Shown piece after piece: positions 34,726 through 44,014 of a DNA stretch of 64,000 bases. A model generated the notes under the pieces. That model searched no databases. It worked only from the letters and a program-made list of their open reading frames with translations, and had not been told where the DNA came from. The first letter of the stretch is position 1, and each line of letters starts with the position of its first letter. The DNA is from Pseudoclavibacter sp. CFCC 11306 (GTDB lineage Bacteria; Actinomycetota; Actinomycetes; Actinomycetales; Microbacteriaceae). Position numbers and translations under genes: made by a program. The DNA is taken from the NCBI RefSeq assembly GCF_008831235.1, contig NZ_WBKF01000003.1, forward strand, positions 186,001 through 250,000. Direction: 5' to 3'.

Positions 34726-35073
34726 TCAGGGCGTGCGATCGCTTCCCCCGTCAGGTGTGGCTGTGTGACATGGGTGGCTATGGGAGCGCCCGCCGAATGG
34801 GGGCCACCACCCCTCGGTGTGGGTGTCATGATCTCGGCCTTGATCGTGCCCGTGCCCGTGGCCGTGGCCTCCACGAGTCTTCCACGGTGACACCACAGCT
34901 GGTGCCACGCTGACCGTCGCCGCCGGGACGCTATTAGGTTCGTTGTCGTCGCAACCGACGGTGTCACCGCACCCAGCGGCTCCCGCTCCAGTCGCCAGCA
35001 GAAGGGCAGCGCCGACGGCGGCTCGCAGCAGCGTCTGTCTCTTAAGCGGTGGTCTCTTCACTGGCCCTCTCAT
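34726..35073 (-). CDS. Putative His/Gly-rich lipoprotein
   Basis: From the ATG at 35073 the product would be 115 residues: a basic start (MRGPVKRPPLKRQTLLR), a hydrophobic stretch, a lipobox ending ATGAGAAGC, then a short region with GGHGHGHGHDQGRDHDTH. The signal and the His repeats suggest a surface metal-binding lipoprotein. I recognise no family. GGAG lies about 11 nt upstream. It could be spurious, since it lies in an otherwise sparse region. Confidence 0.5.
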   Translation of the reverse strand: MRGPVKRPPLKRQTLLRAAVGAALLLATGAGAAGCGDTVGCDDNEPNSVPAATVSVAPAVVSPWKTRGGHGHGHGHDQGRDHDTHTEGWWPPFGGRSHSHPCHTATPDGGSDRTP

Positions 35074-35282
35074 CAACGGCAGCACTCCGCTCCGTGGTGA
35101 TGTGCCCTGCCCAGAGGCTGCCAAGGCGCTCACGCGGATGTCGAGAGCAGCTCCTTGGGGATGCGATCGATTGTCGGGCGCTTGTGCGACTCCGGGCTGG
35201 CCTATGTGGACAGCGCGCTTCGGTCATGATACTTGCTCGACTGAGAGCGCGCCGCGTGTAGGTGACGCCCGGAAACGGCAGC

Positions 35283-35325
35283 AGCCTCCGCGTCAACACG
35301 ACTGGTCGTGTCGACAGCAGAGGCT
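35283..35325 (-). terminator. Terminator downstream of tmRNA
   Basis: A long stem (AGCCTC/GAGGCT at the base; GTCGACACGAC against GTCGTGTTGAC on the tmRNA strand, one mismatch) begins about 20 nt after the tmRNA 3' end. Confidence 0.7.
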
Positions 35326-35344
35326 ACTGTTCAGTGTTTCATAG

Positions 35345-35713
35345 TGGAGCCGCCGGGAATCGAACCCGGGTCCACTGCTCATTTCATGCGACTTCTACGG
35401 GCGTAGTCTGTCTAGCGTTCTACTTGGCCCCAGCCGTCGTGACAGACGCCTGGCTGACGAGCCCAGTGGGTCTGAAAAGTCCCGACGCACCCTCCCACTT
35501 GGTGCGGCGGCAAGCCTTCTAAATGACGTTCAGGTCTGAGGCGAAGGCATGCTCAGTTGAACGGATTTCTAGCTCGCTTTACGCAGCGAGGGCGAAATCG
35601 GTGCGTTTGTTGTTGGCACCTATTGGGTTGCGTGACTTGGTTTACGAGATCATCCACGCCTTCTCGGCCCGCTTCTCACAATCATCAAGACAGTGTCGAA
35701 ACCGATCGGCCCC
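35345..35713 (-). ncRNA. ssrA: Transfer-messenger RNA (tmRNA)
   Basis: The 5' end reads GGGGCCGATCGGTTTCGAC and the 3' end reads GGTTCGATTCCCGGCGGCTCC, split here at the T-arm and acceptor strand. GGGGCCG pairs with CGGCTCC, with one G-U. The tag frame (35579-35617) encodes ANNKRTDFALAA followed by TAA; ALAA is the usual protease tag end. No CCA is encoded: the bases after the discriminator A are CTA, so CCA must be added. With SmpB, encoded nearby on the same strand, it rescues stalled ribosomes. Confidence 0.95.
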
Positions 35714-35827
35714 TCTTCAGTTTTCAACTGGCCGCCGTGCGAAATCGCTTCCGAACGGTGGACTCATCATCTTACAACGCCAGATCGGCCGTTGCATTCC
35801 CTACCGTCAGCACCGCCGTTAAATGGC

Positions 35828-35851
35828 GAGGCCCCGCTCTCGCGGGGCCTC
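35828..35851. terminator. Strong hairpin upstream of tmRNA
   Basis: A perfect 10-bp stem GAGGCCCCGC/GCGGGGCCTC with a four-base loop. On the minus strand it probably ends transcription coming from smpB before the tmRNA promoter. Confidence 0.65.
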
Positions 35852-36093
35852 ACGTGCGTCCAGTATTCAATTGTGAGATCGGCAGCGCATCTGAAGAACC
35901 GCGCCGATCATGAGAGTTGGCCACCGAGCCAGATCAAAGCGTGAGGCGATCTGCTCGAAGACTTCGTCACTACCACGAATAAGGCTACCCTCACCTAAGG
36001 CAGACAATCAAGCAGTTGAGGTGACTTTTTCACTCACCGTCAAGCTCACGCGAGAGCACCGAGCTCACGCGAAGGACACCGACAACACGCGGC
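35852..36093. other. Gene-free spacer between smpB and the tmRNA hairpin
   Basis: No convincing gene. On the minus strand a frame of about 43 codons ends near 35868, but its third bases are not G/C-biased and no ribosome site is seen. The region contains one strong iron-box match at 35980-35998. Confidence 0.55.
35980..35998. promoter_or_regulatory. Orphan DtxR/IdeR-type iron box
   Basis: TAAGGCTACCCTCACCTAA matches the IdeR consensus at 15 of 19 positions by my count (allowing either G or C at the centre), better than the box before FTR1. No iron gene flanks it. Confidence 0.55.
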
Positions 36094-36576
36094 TCAGCGG
36101 GGATCGTTCCGCCGGTTGATCCTCGCCATCGCACGCTTGGCATCCATCTGGTCCTGGCGCTCGCGCAGCGTCTGGCGTTTGTCGTACTCTCGCTTGCCCT
36201 TCGCGAGAGCGATCTCGACCTTGACCCGACCGTCTTTGAAGTAGAGCTTGAGCGGCACCAGCGTCGTGCCAGCCGAGTCAAGCCCGCGCCCGATGCGGAT
36301 GATCTCCTGACGATGCAGCAGCAGCTTTCGTTTGCGTTTGGGCGCATGATTCGTCCAGGTGCCGTTCAGATACTGCGGAATGTGCACGTTGTCGATCCAC
36401 ATCTCGCCGCGATCGATGTACGCGTAGCCGTCAGCGAGGGTCGCGCGCCCCTCGCGAAGCGACTTCACCTCGCTGCCCGTCAGTACCATCCCCGCCTCAT
36501 AGGTGTCGAGAATCGTGTAGTCGTGCCGGGCCTTCTTGTTACTGGCGATGAGCTGCTCGCCCTGATCTCTCGGCAT
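36094..36576 (-). CDS. smpB: SsrA-binding protein
   Basis: SmpB (160 residues) binds tmRNA and delivers it to stalled ribosomes. Family segments: IASNKKARHDYTILDTYEAGMVLTGSEVKSLR (only part needed: YEAGMVLTGSEVKSLR), DGYAYIDRGEMW, NVHIPQY, and the basic tail KGKREYDKRQTLRERQ. The ATG at 36576 is chosen because it gives the usual length and lies 4 bp after the ftsX stop. Fourth gene of prfB-ftsE-ftsX-smpB, with ssrA beyond. Confidence 0.95.
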   Translation of the reverse strand: MPRDQGEQLIASNKKARHDYTILDTYEAGMVLTGSEVKSLREGRATLADGYAYIDRGEMWIDNVHIPQYLNGTWTNHAPKRKRKLLLHRQEIIRIGRGLDSAGTTLVPLKLYFKDGRVKVEIALAKGKREYDKRQTLRERQDQMDAKRAMARINRRNDPR

Positions 36577-36580
36577 CAGG

Positions 36581-37495
36581 TCACACTCGCAGATAGCGTC
36601 TGATCGCGAAGCCCGAGGCAAGTGCGGCGAGCACCACGCCGACCCCGATGACGATCGGGAACACCGGCCAGATGGTGTGCAGCGATACGAACGCCGTGTA
36701 CGGCATCGCGTTGGCGAGATACCCCTGCACGAAGAACTTCACAATGGCCGCCAGCGCGCCGCTGGCGAGCACCGAGCCGATCAGAGCAGAGACCACACCT
36801 TCGAGCACGAACGGCGTCTGTATGAAGAAGTTCGAGGCGCCCACCAGTCGCATGATGCCGAGTTCTCTTCGTCTCGAGAACGCCGACAGACGAATCGTTG
36901 TGGTGATCAGCAGAATGGCGGCGACGAGCATCAGGCCGGCGATCACGAGCGCAGTCAGCGACCCGACGTTCAGCACCGAGAAGATCTGGTCGAGATAGGC
37001 CTTCTGATCCTGCACCTGGTCGACGCCGGGCTCCTGCGTGAATGCGTCGATGATCACCTGCGACTGGGTGGGATCTTTCAGGTTGACCCAATACGTGCTC
37101 CACAGCTGATCTTCGGTGACGAAGCTCAGCGCCTGGTTGTCCGAGAACTGCTGCTTGAAGTTCTCATAGGCCTGGTGCTGGTCTTCGAAGTAGTGTCGGT
37201 CGACGTACTCCGAGAACAGCGGCGAGTCGAGCTTCTGCTCGATGGCCTGCTTCTGGTCGTCGGTCACTGCACCCTGCGGGCAGCGATCGACCGACGAGGT
37301 GTCAGAGCACAGGTAGATCGCCACCTGAGCCTTGTCGTACCAAAACGTCTTCATCGAGTTGATCTGCTGCTGCAGCACCACGGCCGCGCCGACGAAGGTC
37401 AGCGAGATGAAGGTGACGAGGATGATCGAGACGACCATCGACATGTTGCGGCTGAGTCCGGTTCGCGTCTCAGCCAGAATTCGACGGAAGTTCAC
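36581..37495 (-). CDS. ftsX: Cell-division permease FtsX
   Basis: The 304-residue protein has an N-terminal TM helix (about 20-42), an extracytoplasmic domain (about 43-175) with two Cys (IYLCSDTSSVDRC) that may form a disulphide, and three C-terminal TM helices including RRRELGIMRLVGAS. FtsEX activates peptidoglycan hydrolases at division. The GTG start overlaps the ftsE stop (GTGA). Confidence 0.94.
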   Translation of the reverse strand: MNFRRILAETRTGLSRNMSMVVSIILVTFISLTFVGAAVVLQQQINSMKTFWYDKAQVAIYLCSDTSSVDRCPQGAVTDDQKQAIEQKLDSPLFSEYVDRHYFEDQHQAYENFKQQFSDNQALSFVTEDQLWSTYWVNLKDPTQSQVIIDAFTQEPGVDQVQDQKAYLDQIFSVLNVGSLTALVIAGLMLVAAILLITTTIRLSAFSRRRELGIMRLVGASNFFIQTPFVLEGVVSALIGSVLASGALAAIVKFFVQGYLANAMPYTAFVSLHTIWPVFPIVIGVGVVLAALASGFAIRRYLRV

Positions 37496-38868
37496 CGACG
37501 CTCCTCGCTCTCATCACCCTGCGCGCCACGGGGCTGGTCACCGACGCGCCCGTCTGCTGATCGCGCATCGTTCGCCTGCTGCGCCCCACGCTCGACAGGT
37601 GCCGGTGCGGGCTGGCTGCCGCCCACAAGCCCCAGACGCTCGGTCAGCGGCTGCGATTCGTAGGCGATCACCTGGATGTCCTCCTCGGCGTCGAGCTCGA
37701 GGCGCCCGGTCTCAGGCTGTGCTGGCTCTGCAGCTCGTGGCGCGGTCGGCGGCTGCGTGGCCGGCCGATCCGTCTGCGGAGTCGCCGTCGTGCCGTTCGA
37801 CGTGGGCTGATGAGGCATCCGCACGCGCGGCGGCAGGTGGTCGACCTGCTGCGGGGGTGCCGACCCGTCGAGTACGGGTTCGGTCTCGATGACGATGCGT
37901 TCGGTCGTGAACTGCCGCACCTCTTCGACCGGGTTGCGCGACTGGGCGGGCACCGGGCTGCTCGTCTGAGTCTTCGGCGGCTGCGGGGCACGCTCTGAGG
38001 ATGCTTCGGCGCCTCCGTCGGCCGGCTGCTGGCCGCGGGCGGCGGGCTTCGTCTCGCTCTGCAGCGATGCGGCGGTGAACGTCGGCGCTGCCGGCTGTCG
38101 GCGCTGCGGTTCGGCGGCAGGTGTCTCTGGATGTGCGGCCCGAGCCGCAGCAGACGCCTGGGCCGCAGCCACGACCGGGCTCTCTTCGAGGTAGCCTGCG
38201 TCCCGCTCGTCGCGCACAAGGTGCCCGTTCTCAAGCTGGATGACGCGGCGGCGCATGCGGTTGACGATCGTCGTGTCGTGGGTGGCCATCAGCACGGTCG
38301 TTCCGCCGGCGTTGATGCGTTCGAGCACGCTCATGATGCCTGCGCTGGTGTCGGGGTCGAGGTTGCCGGTCGGCTCGTCCGCCAGCAGAATCGCAGGCTT
38401 GGTCACCACTGCGCGAGCGATCGCGACACGCTGCTGCTCGCCACCGGAGAGCTCGTGCGGCATGGCATTGCCTTTGTCGTCGAGCCCGACCAGACGCAGC
38501 ACGTCTGGCACGGCCTCTTGGATGTAGCCGGCCGATTTGCCGGTCACCTCCAGCGCGAACGAGATGTTCTCGTAGGCCGTCTTGCTCGGCAGCAGACGGA
38601 AGTCCTGGAAGACGACGCCGAGGTTGCGGCGGTAGAACGGGATTCGCCGCGACGAGATCGCACGCAGATCGTAGCCGAGCACGTGAATGTCGCCGGCGCT
38701 GACTTTCTCCTCTTTCAGAATGAGTCGAATCATCGTCGACTTGCCCGAACCGCTCGCACCCACGATGAAGACGAAATCGCCCTTGTCGATGTCGAGGGTG
38801 ATGTCTTCGAGAGCCGGTCGGTCGGCTTTCTTGTACCGTTTGGAGACGTTCTCGAAACTGATCATCAT
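37492..38868 (-). CDS. ftsE: Cell-division ATPase FtsE with long disordered C-terminal extension
   Basis: Residues 1-230 are a complete FtsE: Walker [11 protein letters not shown]-loop [10 protein letters not shown], signature LSGGEQQR, Walker [12 protein letters not shown] and ATHD. A further 225 or so residues are rich in Pro, Ala, Gln and Glu and probably disordered; FtsE proteins are usually about 225-230 residues. The extension lacks cysteines or repeats I can name; its end is acidic then Arg-rich. The ATG at 38868 overlaps the prfB stop. A second ATG follows immediately. Confidence 0.94.
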   Translation of the reverse strand: MMISFENVSKRYKKADRPALEDITLDIDKGDFVFIVGASGSGKSTMIRLILKEEKVSAGDIHVLGYDLRAISSRRIPFYRRNLGVVFQDFRLLPSKTAYENISFALEVTGKSAGYIQEAVPDVLRLVGLDDKGNAMPHELSGGEQQRVAIARAVVTKPAILLADEPTGNLDPDTSAGIMSVLERINAGGTTVLMATHDTTIVNRMRRRVIQLENGHLVRDERDAGYLEESPVVAAAQASAAARAAHPETPAAEPQRRQPAAPTFTAASLQSETKPAARGQQPADGGAEASSERAPQPPKTQTSSPVPAQSRNPVEEVRQFTTERIVIETEPVLDGSAPPQQVDHLPPRVRMPHQPTSNGTTATPQTDRPATQPPTAPRAAEPAQPETGRLELDAEEDIQVIAYESQPLTERLGLVGGSQPAPAPVERGAQQANDARSADGRVGDQPRGAQGDESEERR

Positions 38869-39980
38869 GAGTCTTGCCGTGCACTTCCCTTGCGCCAGCG
38901 GATACCAGCCGAGATGAACCCGTCGAGATCGCCGTCGAAGACGTCGTCGGGGTTGTTCACCTCATAGCCGGTTCGCAGGTCTTTGACCATCTGGTACGGA
39001 GCCAGCACATAGGAGCGCATCTGGTCGCCCCAGCTGGCCTTGATGTCACCGGCGAGGCCCTTCTTCGTGGCCTCTTCTTCCTGTCGACGGATCTCGAGCA
39101 GGCGCGACTGCAGCACACGCAGCGCGGCAGCGCGGTTCTGAATCTGGCTCTTCTCGTTCTGACAGCTCACCACGATGCCGGTGGGCAGGTGCGTGATGCG
39201 CACAGCCGAGTCGGTCGTGTTGACCGATTGACCGCCTGGACCGGACGAACGGAAGACGTCGACGCGGATGTCGGCGTCGGGAATGTCGATGTGCTCGGTC
39301 GGTGCGACGAGAGGCACCACCTCGACGGCGGCGAACGAGGTCTGCCTCTTGCCCGCCGAGTTGAACGGGCTCATACGCACCAGCCGGTGCGTACCGGCTT
39401 CGACTGAGAGCTTGCCGAACAGGTATGGATCGTCGATCTCGAAGGTGGCCGACTTAATGCCCGCCTCTTCGGCATACGACGTGTCGAGAATCGTGGGCTT
39501 GAGGCCGTGATGCTCAGCCCACCGCGTGTACTGCCGCAGCAGCATCTCGGCGAAGTCTGCCGCATCCACACCCCCGGCACCGGCGCGAATCGTCACGACG
39601 GCACCACGCTCGTCGTACTCGCCGTTCAGCAGCGTCTGCACCTCGAGGTCGTCGACCGACTTCTGCAGCTGCTCGAGCTCATGCTCCGCCTCGCGCTTCG
39701 AAGCCTCGTCGTTCTCTTCGTTGGCGAGCTCGACCAAGACCTCCAGATCGTCGATGCGCTGGCCGACCGACTCGACTTTGTGCAGCTGCGACTTCGCGTG
39801 CGACAGCTGACTCGTCACCTTCTGGGCGCGTTCGGAGTCGTCCCAGAGCCCAGGCGCAGCAGCCTGCTCATTGAGTTCCTCGATGCGCTGGGACAGCGAT
39901 TCGGGGTCGACCACCTGGCGAATGTCGCCGTACGTGGAACGGAGTGCGTCAATGCGTTCAGAGATTTCGAGGTCAGCCAT
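38865..39980 (-). CDS. prfB: Peptide chain release factor 2
   Basis: RF2 (371 residues) ends translation at UGA and UAA. The stop-recognition tripeptide SPF is in RMSPFNSAG, and the peptidyl-hydrolysis motif GGQ is in [17 protein letters not shown]. The gene is a single frame with no internal UGA near codon 25, so the autoregulatory +1 frameshift known from E. coli prfB is absent. TAGAGT lies 9 nt before the ATG, which suggests a short leader. Confidence 0.96.
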   Translation of the reverse strand: MADLEISERIDALRSTYGDIRQVVDPESLSQRIEELNEQAAAPGLWDDSERAQKVTSQLSHAKSQLHKVESVGQRIDDLEVLVELANEENDEASKREAEHELEQLQKSVDDLEVQTLLNGEYDERGAVVTIRAGAGGVDAADFAEMLLRQYTRWAEHHGLKPTILDTSYAEEAGIKSATFEIDDPYLFGKLSVEAGTHRLVRMSPFNSAGKRQTSFAAVEVVPLVAPTEHIDIPDADIRVDVFRSSGPGGQSVNTTDSAVRITHLPTGIVVSCQNEKSQIQNRAAALRVLQSRLLEIRRQEEEATKKGLAGDIKASWGDQMRSYVLAPYQMVKDLRTGYEVNNPDDVFDGDLDGFISAGIRWRKGSARQDS

Positions 39981-40056
39981 ATCCCCACTACTCTACCGGG
40001 GTCGACTCACTCCTGTGCGATTGATCCCCTCTGCGAGCGGCTTGCTCAGGCAATGC

Positions 40057-41424
40057 TCAGGCCACGAACCGCTTGTAGTCCTCGTCCACCTGCTCGGCGT
40101 ACGCCATCGACCATCGAGTCATCGCTTTGTCAAATTTGGCGCCCTTCGTCAGGTATCCGGCGATCCAGTGCAGGGCCGGGCTCTGCGAGTGCGCGCGGGC
40201 CAGCAGCAGACCACAGCCTGTGACGTACTCTTCGAATCCGCGGGCGTTGAGCTTCGACAGGTCGATCGACCCTTTCATGTCGCGGAACTGACGAATATAG
40301 AAGTCATGCCCGCCTGCCGATCCCCAGCCGAGGAACGGATCGGACACCGCCTGCAGGATGCGCTGATGGTCGACGACGCGCTTGCCGTTGTGCTCTCGGC
40401 GCTGCAGCGTGTCGGGAGTCGACGCGTTCGGCTTGTTGAACTCCGTGACGACCGAGGTGACCGCCTCTTTGATCTGCAGCACGAGCGGCTGGCCCACGGC
40501 GTCCTGCAGCAGCACGACGTAGCAGCGAGTGCCAACGCTGCCGACGCCGACCACGCGCCTGGCCCCGTCGATGAGTCGATACTTCTCGAGCAGCAGTCGG
40601 ATGTCGGGAGAGGCCGAGGCGAGATACTCCCGATAGAGCTTGCGCAGATCGCGGGCAGGCGCATCGATGAGGTGCGTGAGCACCGGCGCATCCTCTCGAA
40701 ACTGCAGTCGACCGTTCTCGTCGAGCTCGGTCATCTTGGTCACAGCCTGCACCGAGGTGCGCCGCCGTGCCTTCGCAGCCACCTTCTGAAAGGCAGGCAG
40801 CGACGAGGCATCGAGACGGTCGACGATCAGCTGTTCGTCGATCGACTGGTAGTAGCGCTCCAGCGCCGACTGCTGAGAGAGACCGCGAATGGCGATGCGA
40901 TAGGCATGCGCAGTCTGCTGGGCAAGATGCTGCACGTCTTCGTCGCTGTAGTTGGCATCCTTCGCGCCGAGCACCACGCTCGCCACCATGCGCCGCACAT
41001 CCCACTCCCACGGGCCTGGCGCGGCCTCGTCGAAGTCGTTGAGATCGAAGACGAGACGTCGCTCGGGCGACGCGAAGAAGCCGAAGTTGCTGATGTGCGC
41101 ATCACCGCAGGCCACCACCTGCTGACCGGTGTTCGGCTGCTGGGCCAGGTCGAAGGCCATCAGACGCGCCGAACCGCGATAGAAGGTGAACGGGGATGCC
41201 GACATGCGCTCATGTCGAAGCGGCACCAGATCGGGCAGTCGCGTTTCGTCCTGCTTCTTCAGAATGGCGACGGGGTCTCGATCGCTGCGAACGTACCGCC
41301 CCAGCTCTTCGATCGGCAGTTCTTTTCGATACGCCTTGCCCTGAGCTCGACGTTCCTCGGCGCTCTCGAACGACTGCTCGGTTCGATCTGCGTAGATTCT
41401 GCGCGACACCATCTGTGACCCCAT
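40057..41424 (-). CDS. DUF2252 domain protein (kinase-like fold)
   Basis: The 455-residue protein matches DUF2252: SPFTFYRGSARLMAFDL, VACGDAHISNFGFFASPERRLVFDLNDFDEA (key parts GDAHISNFG and DLNDFDEA), VGVGSVGTRCYVVLL, and QFRDMKGSIDL. The GDAHxxNFG and DxNDFD motifs recall the catalytic and metal loops of aminoglycoside-phosphotransferase-like kinases. The substrate is unknown. Start is uncertain: ATGs at 41424 and 41412 are both possible. Confidence 0.85.
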   Translation of the reverse strand: MGSQMVSRRIYADRTEQSFESAEERRAQGKAYRKELPIEELGRYVRSDRDPVAILKKQDETRLPDLVPLRHERMSASPFTFYRGSARLMAFDLAQQPNTGQQVVACGDAHISNFGFFASPERRLVFDLNDFDEAAPGPWEWDVRRMVASVVLGAKDANYSDEDVQHLAQQTAHAYRIAIRGLSQQSALERYYQSIDEQLIVDRLDASSLPAFQKVAAKARRRTSVQAVTKMTELDENGRLQFREDAPVLTHLIDAPARDLRKLYREYLASASPDIRLLLEKYRLIDGARRVVGVGSVGTRCYVVLLQDAVGQPLVLQIKEAVTSVVTEFNKPNASTPDTLQRREHNGKRVVDHQRILQAVSDPFLGWGSAGGHDFYIRQFRDMKGSIDLSKLNARGFEEYVTGCGLLLARAHSQSPALHWIAGYLTKGAKFDKAMTRWSMAYAEQVDEDYKRFVA

Positions 41425-41620
41425 CTCTGCCGGCCGATCGGCGGCAGGCTGACCTGCTCTCGATAGTACGCTGACCAGGCAGTCAATACCTCCAGACGTC
41501 CGGTGCTCCCAGCGGCAGCGGCCACGATGCTTTGCTAGAATCACCTCGTCTCAGCGGCCCGAAACCGCTGCATCGCGGGAGTGGCGGCTCAGTTCTCTGC
41601 TTCACCACACCCGCTGCCAC

Positions 41621-41702
41621 GCGGGAGTGGTGAAATTGGCAGACACGCAGGATTTAGGTTCCTGTGCTTTCGAGCGTGCGGGTTCAAGTCCCGCCTTCCG
41701 CA
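41621..41702 (+). tRNA. tRNA-Leu (anticodon UAG)
   Basis: Acceptor GCGGGAG pairs with CTTCCGC; discriminator A at 41702. The anticodon arm CAGGA-TTTAGGT-TCCTG gives anticodon UAG. A long variable arm and the T-arm GCGGGTTCAAGTCCCGC mark it as a class II leucine tRNA. CCA is not encoded. TAGAAT at 41536-41541 may be its -10. Confidence 0.96.
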
Positions 41703-41751
41703 CTCATGACATCAGAGCCCGCTGGCACACTCTGGCGCAGCTGACGCACCT

Positions 41752-43134
41752 CTATTCGCGAACGAGCACCTGCCGCAGCAGCGGCCGGGTGGCCGCGAGC
41801 GCGAGCCACACGATCGCAAACCCAAGCCCGAAGGTCAGTGCGACGGTGAGCACCGCCAAAGGCTGCAGGAACAGGCCGACGCCGACGATCGGCCCCGCGA
41901 CCACGACAGCACAGAGGGCTGAGACGACCACCACGGTCGTCAGCGGAGAGAACACCGCGCGGTGGCGGGCAGCCTCCATCGTCGACTGATCCATGCCCAT
42001 CGCAGACATCGCCTGGTACAGGTCACGGCGGTCCAGCACGGCAGCAGCCTGGTTTACACCGACCGAGCAGGCCACCATCATGAAGGCGATCGCGAGCGTC
42101 AGCAGCACGCCGGTGCGCATGTCGGTGATGAGCATGGCATCCTCTGCACCGGCATCGCCGCTGGCAGCACCTGCCATCGCCAGCCCTGCCCCGGCGATGA
42201 CCGCCACGAACGTGATCGACGCAAGACCACCGACCTGCCGCCAGGCCGCCGCCGGAGACTCCAGGGTGTCTCGCGCCGCGATCAGCCGGTCGGCCGTCGT
42301 GGCGCGCCGCACACCGCGTCGAGCGGTGGCCGACAGCACCCATGGGCCGAGCAGGTTGAGGATCATGAGCCCGATCATCAACGAGCCGAGCGCCACGGCG
42401 ACGACGATCGCGACGCTTGTCGCCGCACCGGCCAGCTTTGCGGCCAGCGCGGCGGCGGCCAGCACGATCAGACTGATCACCAGCCGGCGGGTGCGCATTC
42501 TCGGAGCGGTCTGTCGCATCCGCACGCCAAGCGGTGAGATGATCACTCGACGCAGGCCGACCACGGCGCTGATCGCCGCGATCGCGCCCACCACGCCGAC
42601 TGCCATCACCAGCCGTCCGGGCCCGACCCACAGCGAGGCGGCCCCAATGGGCGCACCGCCGAAGCGCAGCAGCCCCACCAGAGGCAGCCACGCCGTCGAG
42701 AGCACGCAGCCCGCCAGTGCGCCCACCATGGCGATCACCGTCGACTCCAGCACGGTCAGCAGCGTGACGGTCGAGCCAGGCGCCCCGATCAGTCGCAGCG
42801 ATGAGAGCCGCTCGTCGCGTCGCCGAGCCGAGAGTCGTGCGGCCGCAGCGCCCAGGCTCACCAGCGGCACGGCGAGCAGCACCACGGCCAGCAGACTGAG
42901 CATCTGATACACCGGCGCGATCTCGGTCTGCCAGTTCCAGAACATCAGCGTGCCGCCCAGCACGGTCAGCCCCAGCGCCGTGGTCACTGCGAACGCGACC
43001 GCCGGAAGCAGCAGCGAGGCCCAGTCGCTGCGAGCAGGCCGGCACAGCACCCAGCAGATGGTGAAGAGTCGGGCGCGACGACGGCGCGCAGACAGCAGAG
43101 AGGCCGAAGCCGGTACGACGTCCGTCCCGCTCAT
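41752..43134 (-). CDS. FtsX-like ABC permease
   Basis: This 460-residue protein has about eight to ten TM helices with two FtsX-like modules (RLSARRRDERLSSLRLIGAPGS and DRRDLYQAMSAMGMDQSTME). Such permeases pair with MacB- or LolD-type ATPases for export or lantibiotic resistance. The ATG at 43134 overlaps the ATPase stop (ATGA). Because the partner ATPase is frameshifted, the system may be inactive. Confidence 0.85.
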   Translation of the reverse strand: MSGTDVVPASASLLSARRRRARLFTICWVLCRPARSDWASLLLPAVAFAVTTALGLTVLGGTLMFWNWQTEIAPVYQMLSLLAVVLLAVPLVSLGAAAARLSARRRDERLSSLRLIGAPGSTVTLLTVLESTVIAMVGALAGCVLSTAWLPLVGLLRFGGAPIGAASLWVGPGRLVMAVGVVGAIAAISAVVGLRRVIISPLGVRMRQTAPRMRTRRLVISLIVLAAAALAAKLAGAATSVAIVVAVALGSLMIGLMILNLLGPWVLSATARRGVRRATTADRLIAARDTLESPAAAWRQVGGLASITFVAVIAGAGLAMAGAASGDAGAEDAMLITDMRTGVLLTLAIAFMMVACSVGVNQAAAVLDRRDLYQAMSAMGMDQSTMEAARHRAVFSPLTTVVVVSALCAVVVAGPIVGVGLFLQPLAVLTVALTFGLGFAIVWLALAATRPLLRQVLVRE

Positions 43135-43882
43135 GACGCCACCTGCTCGCTGACCAGCCGACCGTCGCGCATGTGCACGGTGCGCGAGCATCTGCTCGCA
43201 ACAGCGGCATCGTGCGTCACCATGACGAGCGTGCGCCCCTGTGCCACTGTGCCACTGTCGAGTCGAGCAATGCGGCGAGCACCTCGGCCGAGGTCTCTGA
43301 GTCGAGCGCGCCGGTCGGCTCGTCCGCGAAGATCACGGCGGCACCGGTGACCTGTGCACGGGCGATGGCGACGCGCTGGGCCTGGCCGCCGCTGAGCTGC
43401 CCGATGCGCCGCTGCTCCATGCCGGCGAGGCCTAGGTAGACGAGCCACTGGGCTGCGAGCGACTCAGCCTCGCGTCGACCGACCCCGTCAAGCATCAGCG
43501 GCATCGCCACGTTCTCGACCGCAGTGAGCTCGGGCAGCAGCAGCCCCTGCTGAAAGACGAAGCCGAAGCGCTCGCGTCGCAGCCGCGTGCGGTCTCGCCC
43601 GTTCAGTCCGCTGACCTCGATCAATGCGTCGGTCTGCGGCAGATGCAGCAGCACCTGCCCGCTGTCCGGCGTCAGAATGCCGGCGAGCACATGCAGCAGA
43701 GTCGTCTTGCCCGACCCCGAGGCCCCCATGATCGCCAGAGACTCCCCTGGCCGCACGACCAGAGACACACCGTTGAGTGCTGGGGTCTGTGTCTCCGGGT
43801 GCTCGGGGTCGTGATAGATCTTCACCAAGTTCAGTGCGGTCAGCCGCGCGTCGCCGGCTGGTTGCGAATTCGTATCATTCAT
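43131..43882 (-). pseudogene. ABC transporter ATPase (LolD/MacB-like), frameshifted
   Basis: From the ATG at 43882 the frame encodes Walker A GASGSGKTT, Q-loop FVFQQGLLLP, signature LSGGQAQR and Walker B IFADEPTGALD, then goes out of frame after LLDSTVAQ and stops at 43217. The missing end (GRTLVMVTHDAAVASRC, carrying the switch His) lies in another frame and continues to 43131. An 8-bp tandem duplication at 43240-43255 causes this: removing one copy restores STVAQ-GRTLVMVTHD exactly. Alternatively, slippage could make it phase-variable, or it could be a sequencing error. Confidence 0.88.
43240..43255. repeat. 8-bp tandem duplication causing a frameshift
   Basis: TGTGCCAC occurs twice head to tail (43240-43247, 43248-43255), followed by TGT. 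Confidence 0.9.
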
Positions 43883-44014
43883 GGTTCCAGAATCCGCCGT
43901 CGCGCTCAGCGGCACATCGGCCTGCAGGCTGATCTCTGCGTCTCATCCTTGAGAACGATCCGTCCGTGTGCCCCCAGACCATACGCTGAAGGGCGTTCCA
44001 CCGAGAGGCTCATC

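Noticed and set aside
35868-36000. Small minus-strand frame ending near 35868 next to the orphan iron box
   Set aside because: Some 43 codons with poor G/C third-base bias, no ribosome site and no recognised similarity.
38865-39980. Programmed +1 frameshift in prfB
   Set aside because: The gene is one uninterrupted frame with no early UGA.
39871-41418. 515-codon plus-strand frame
   Set aside because: Antisense to DUF2252, which has clear family motifs.
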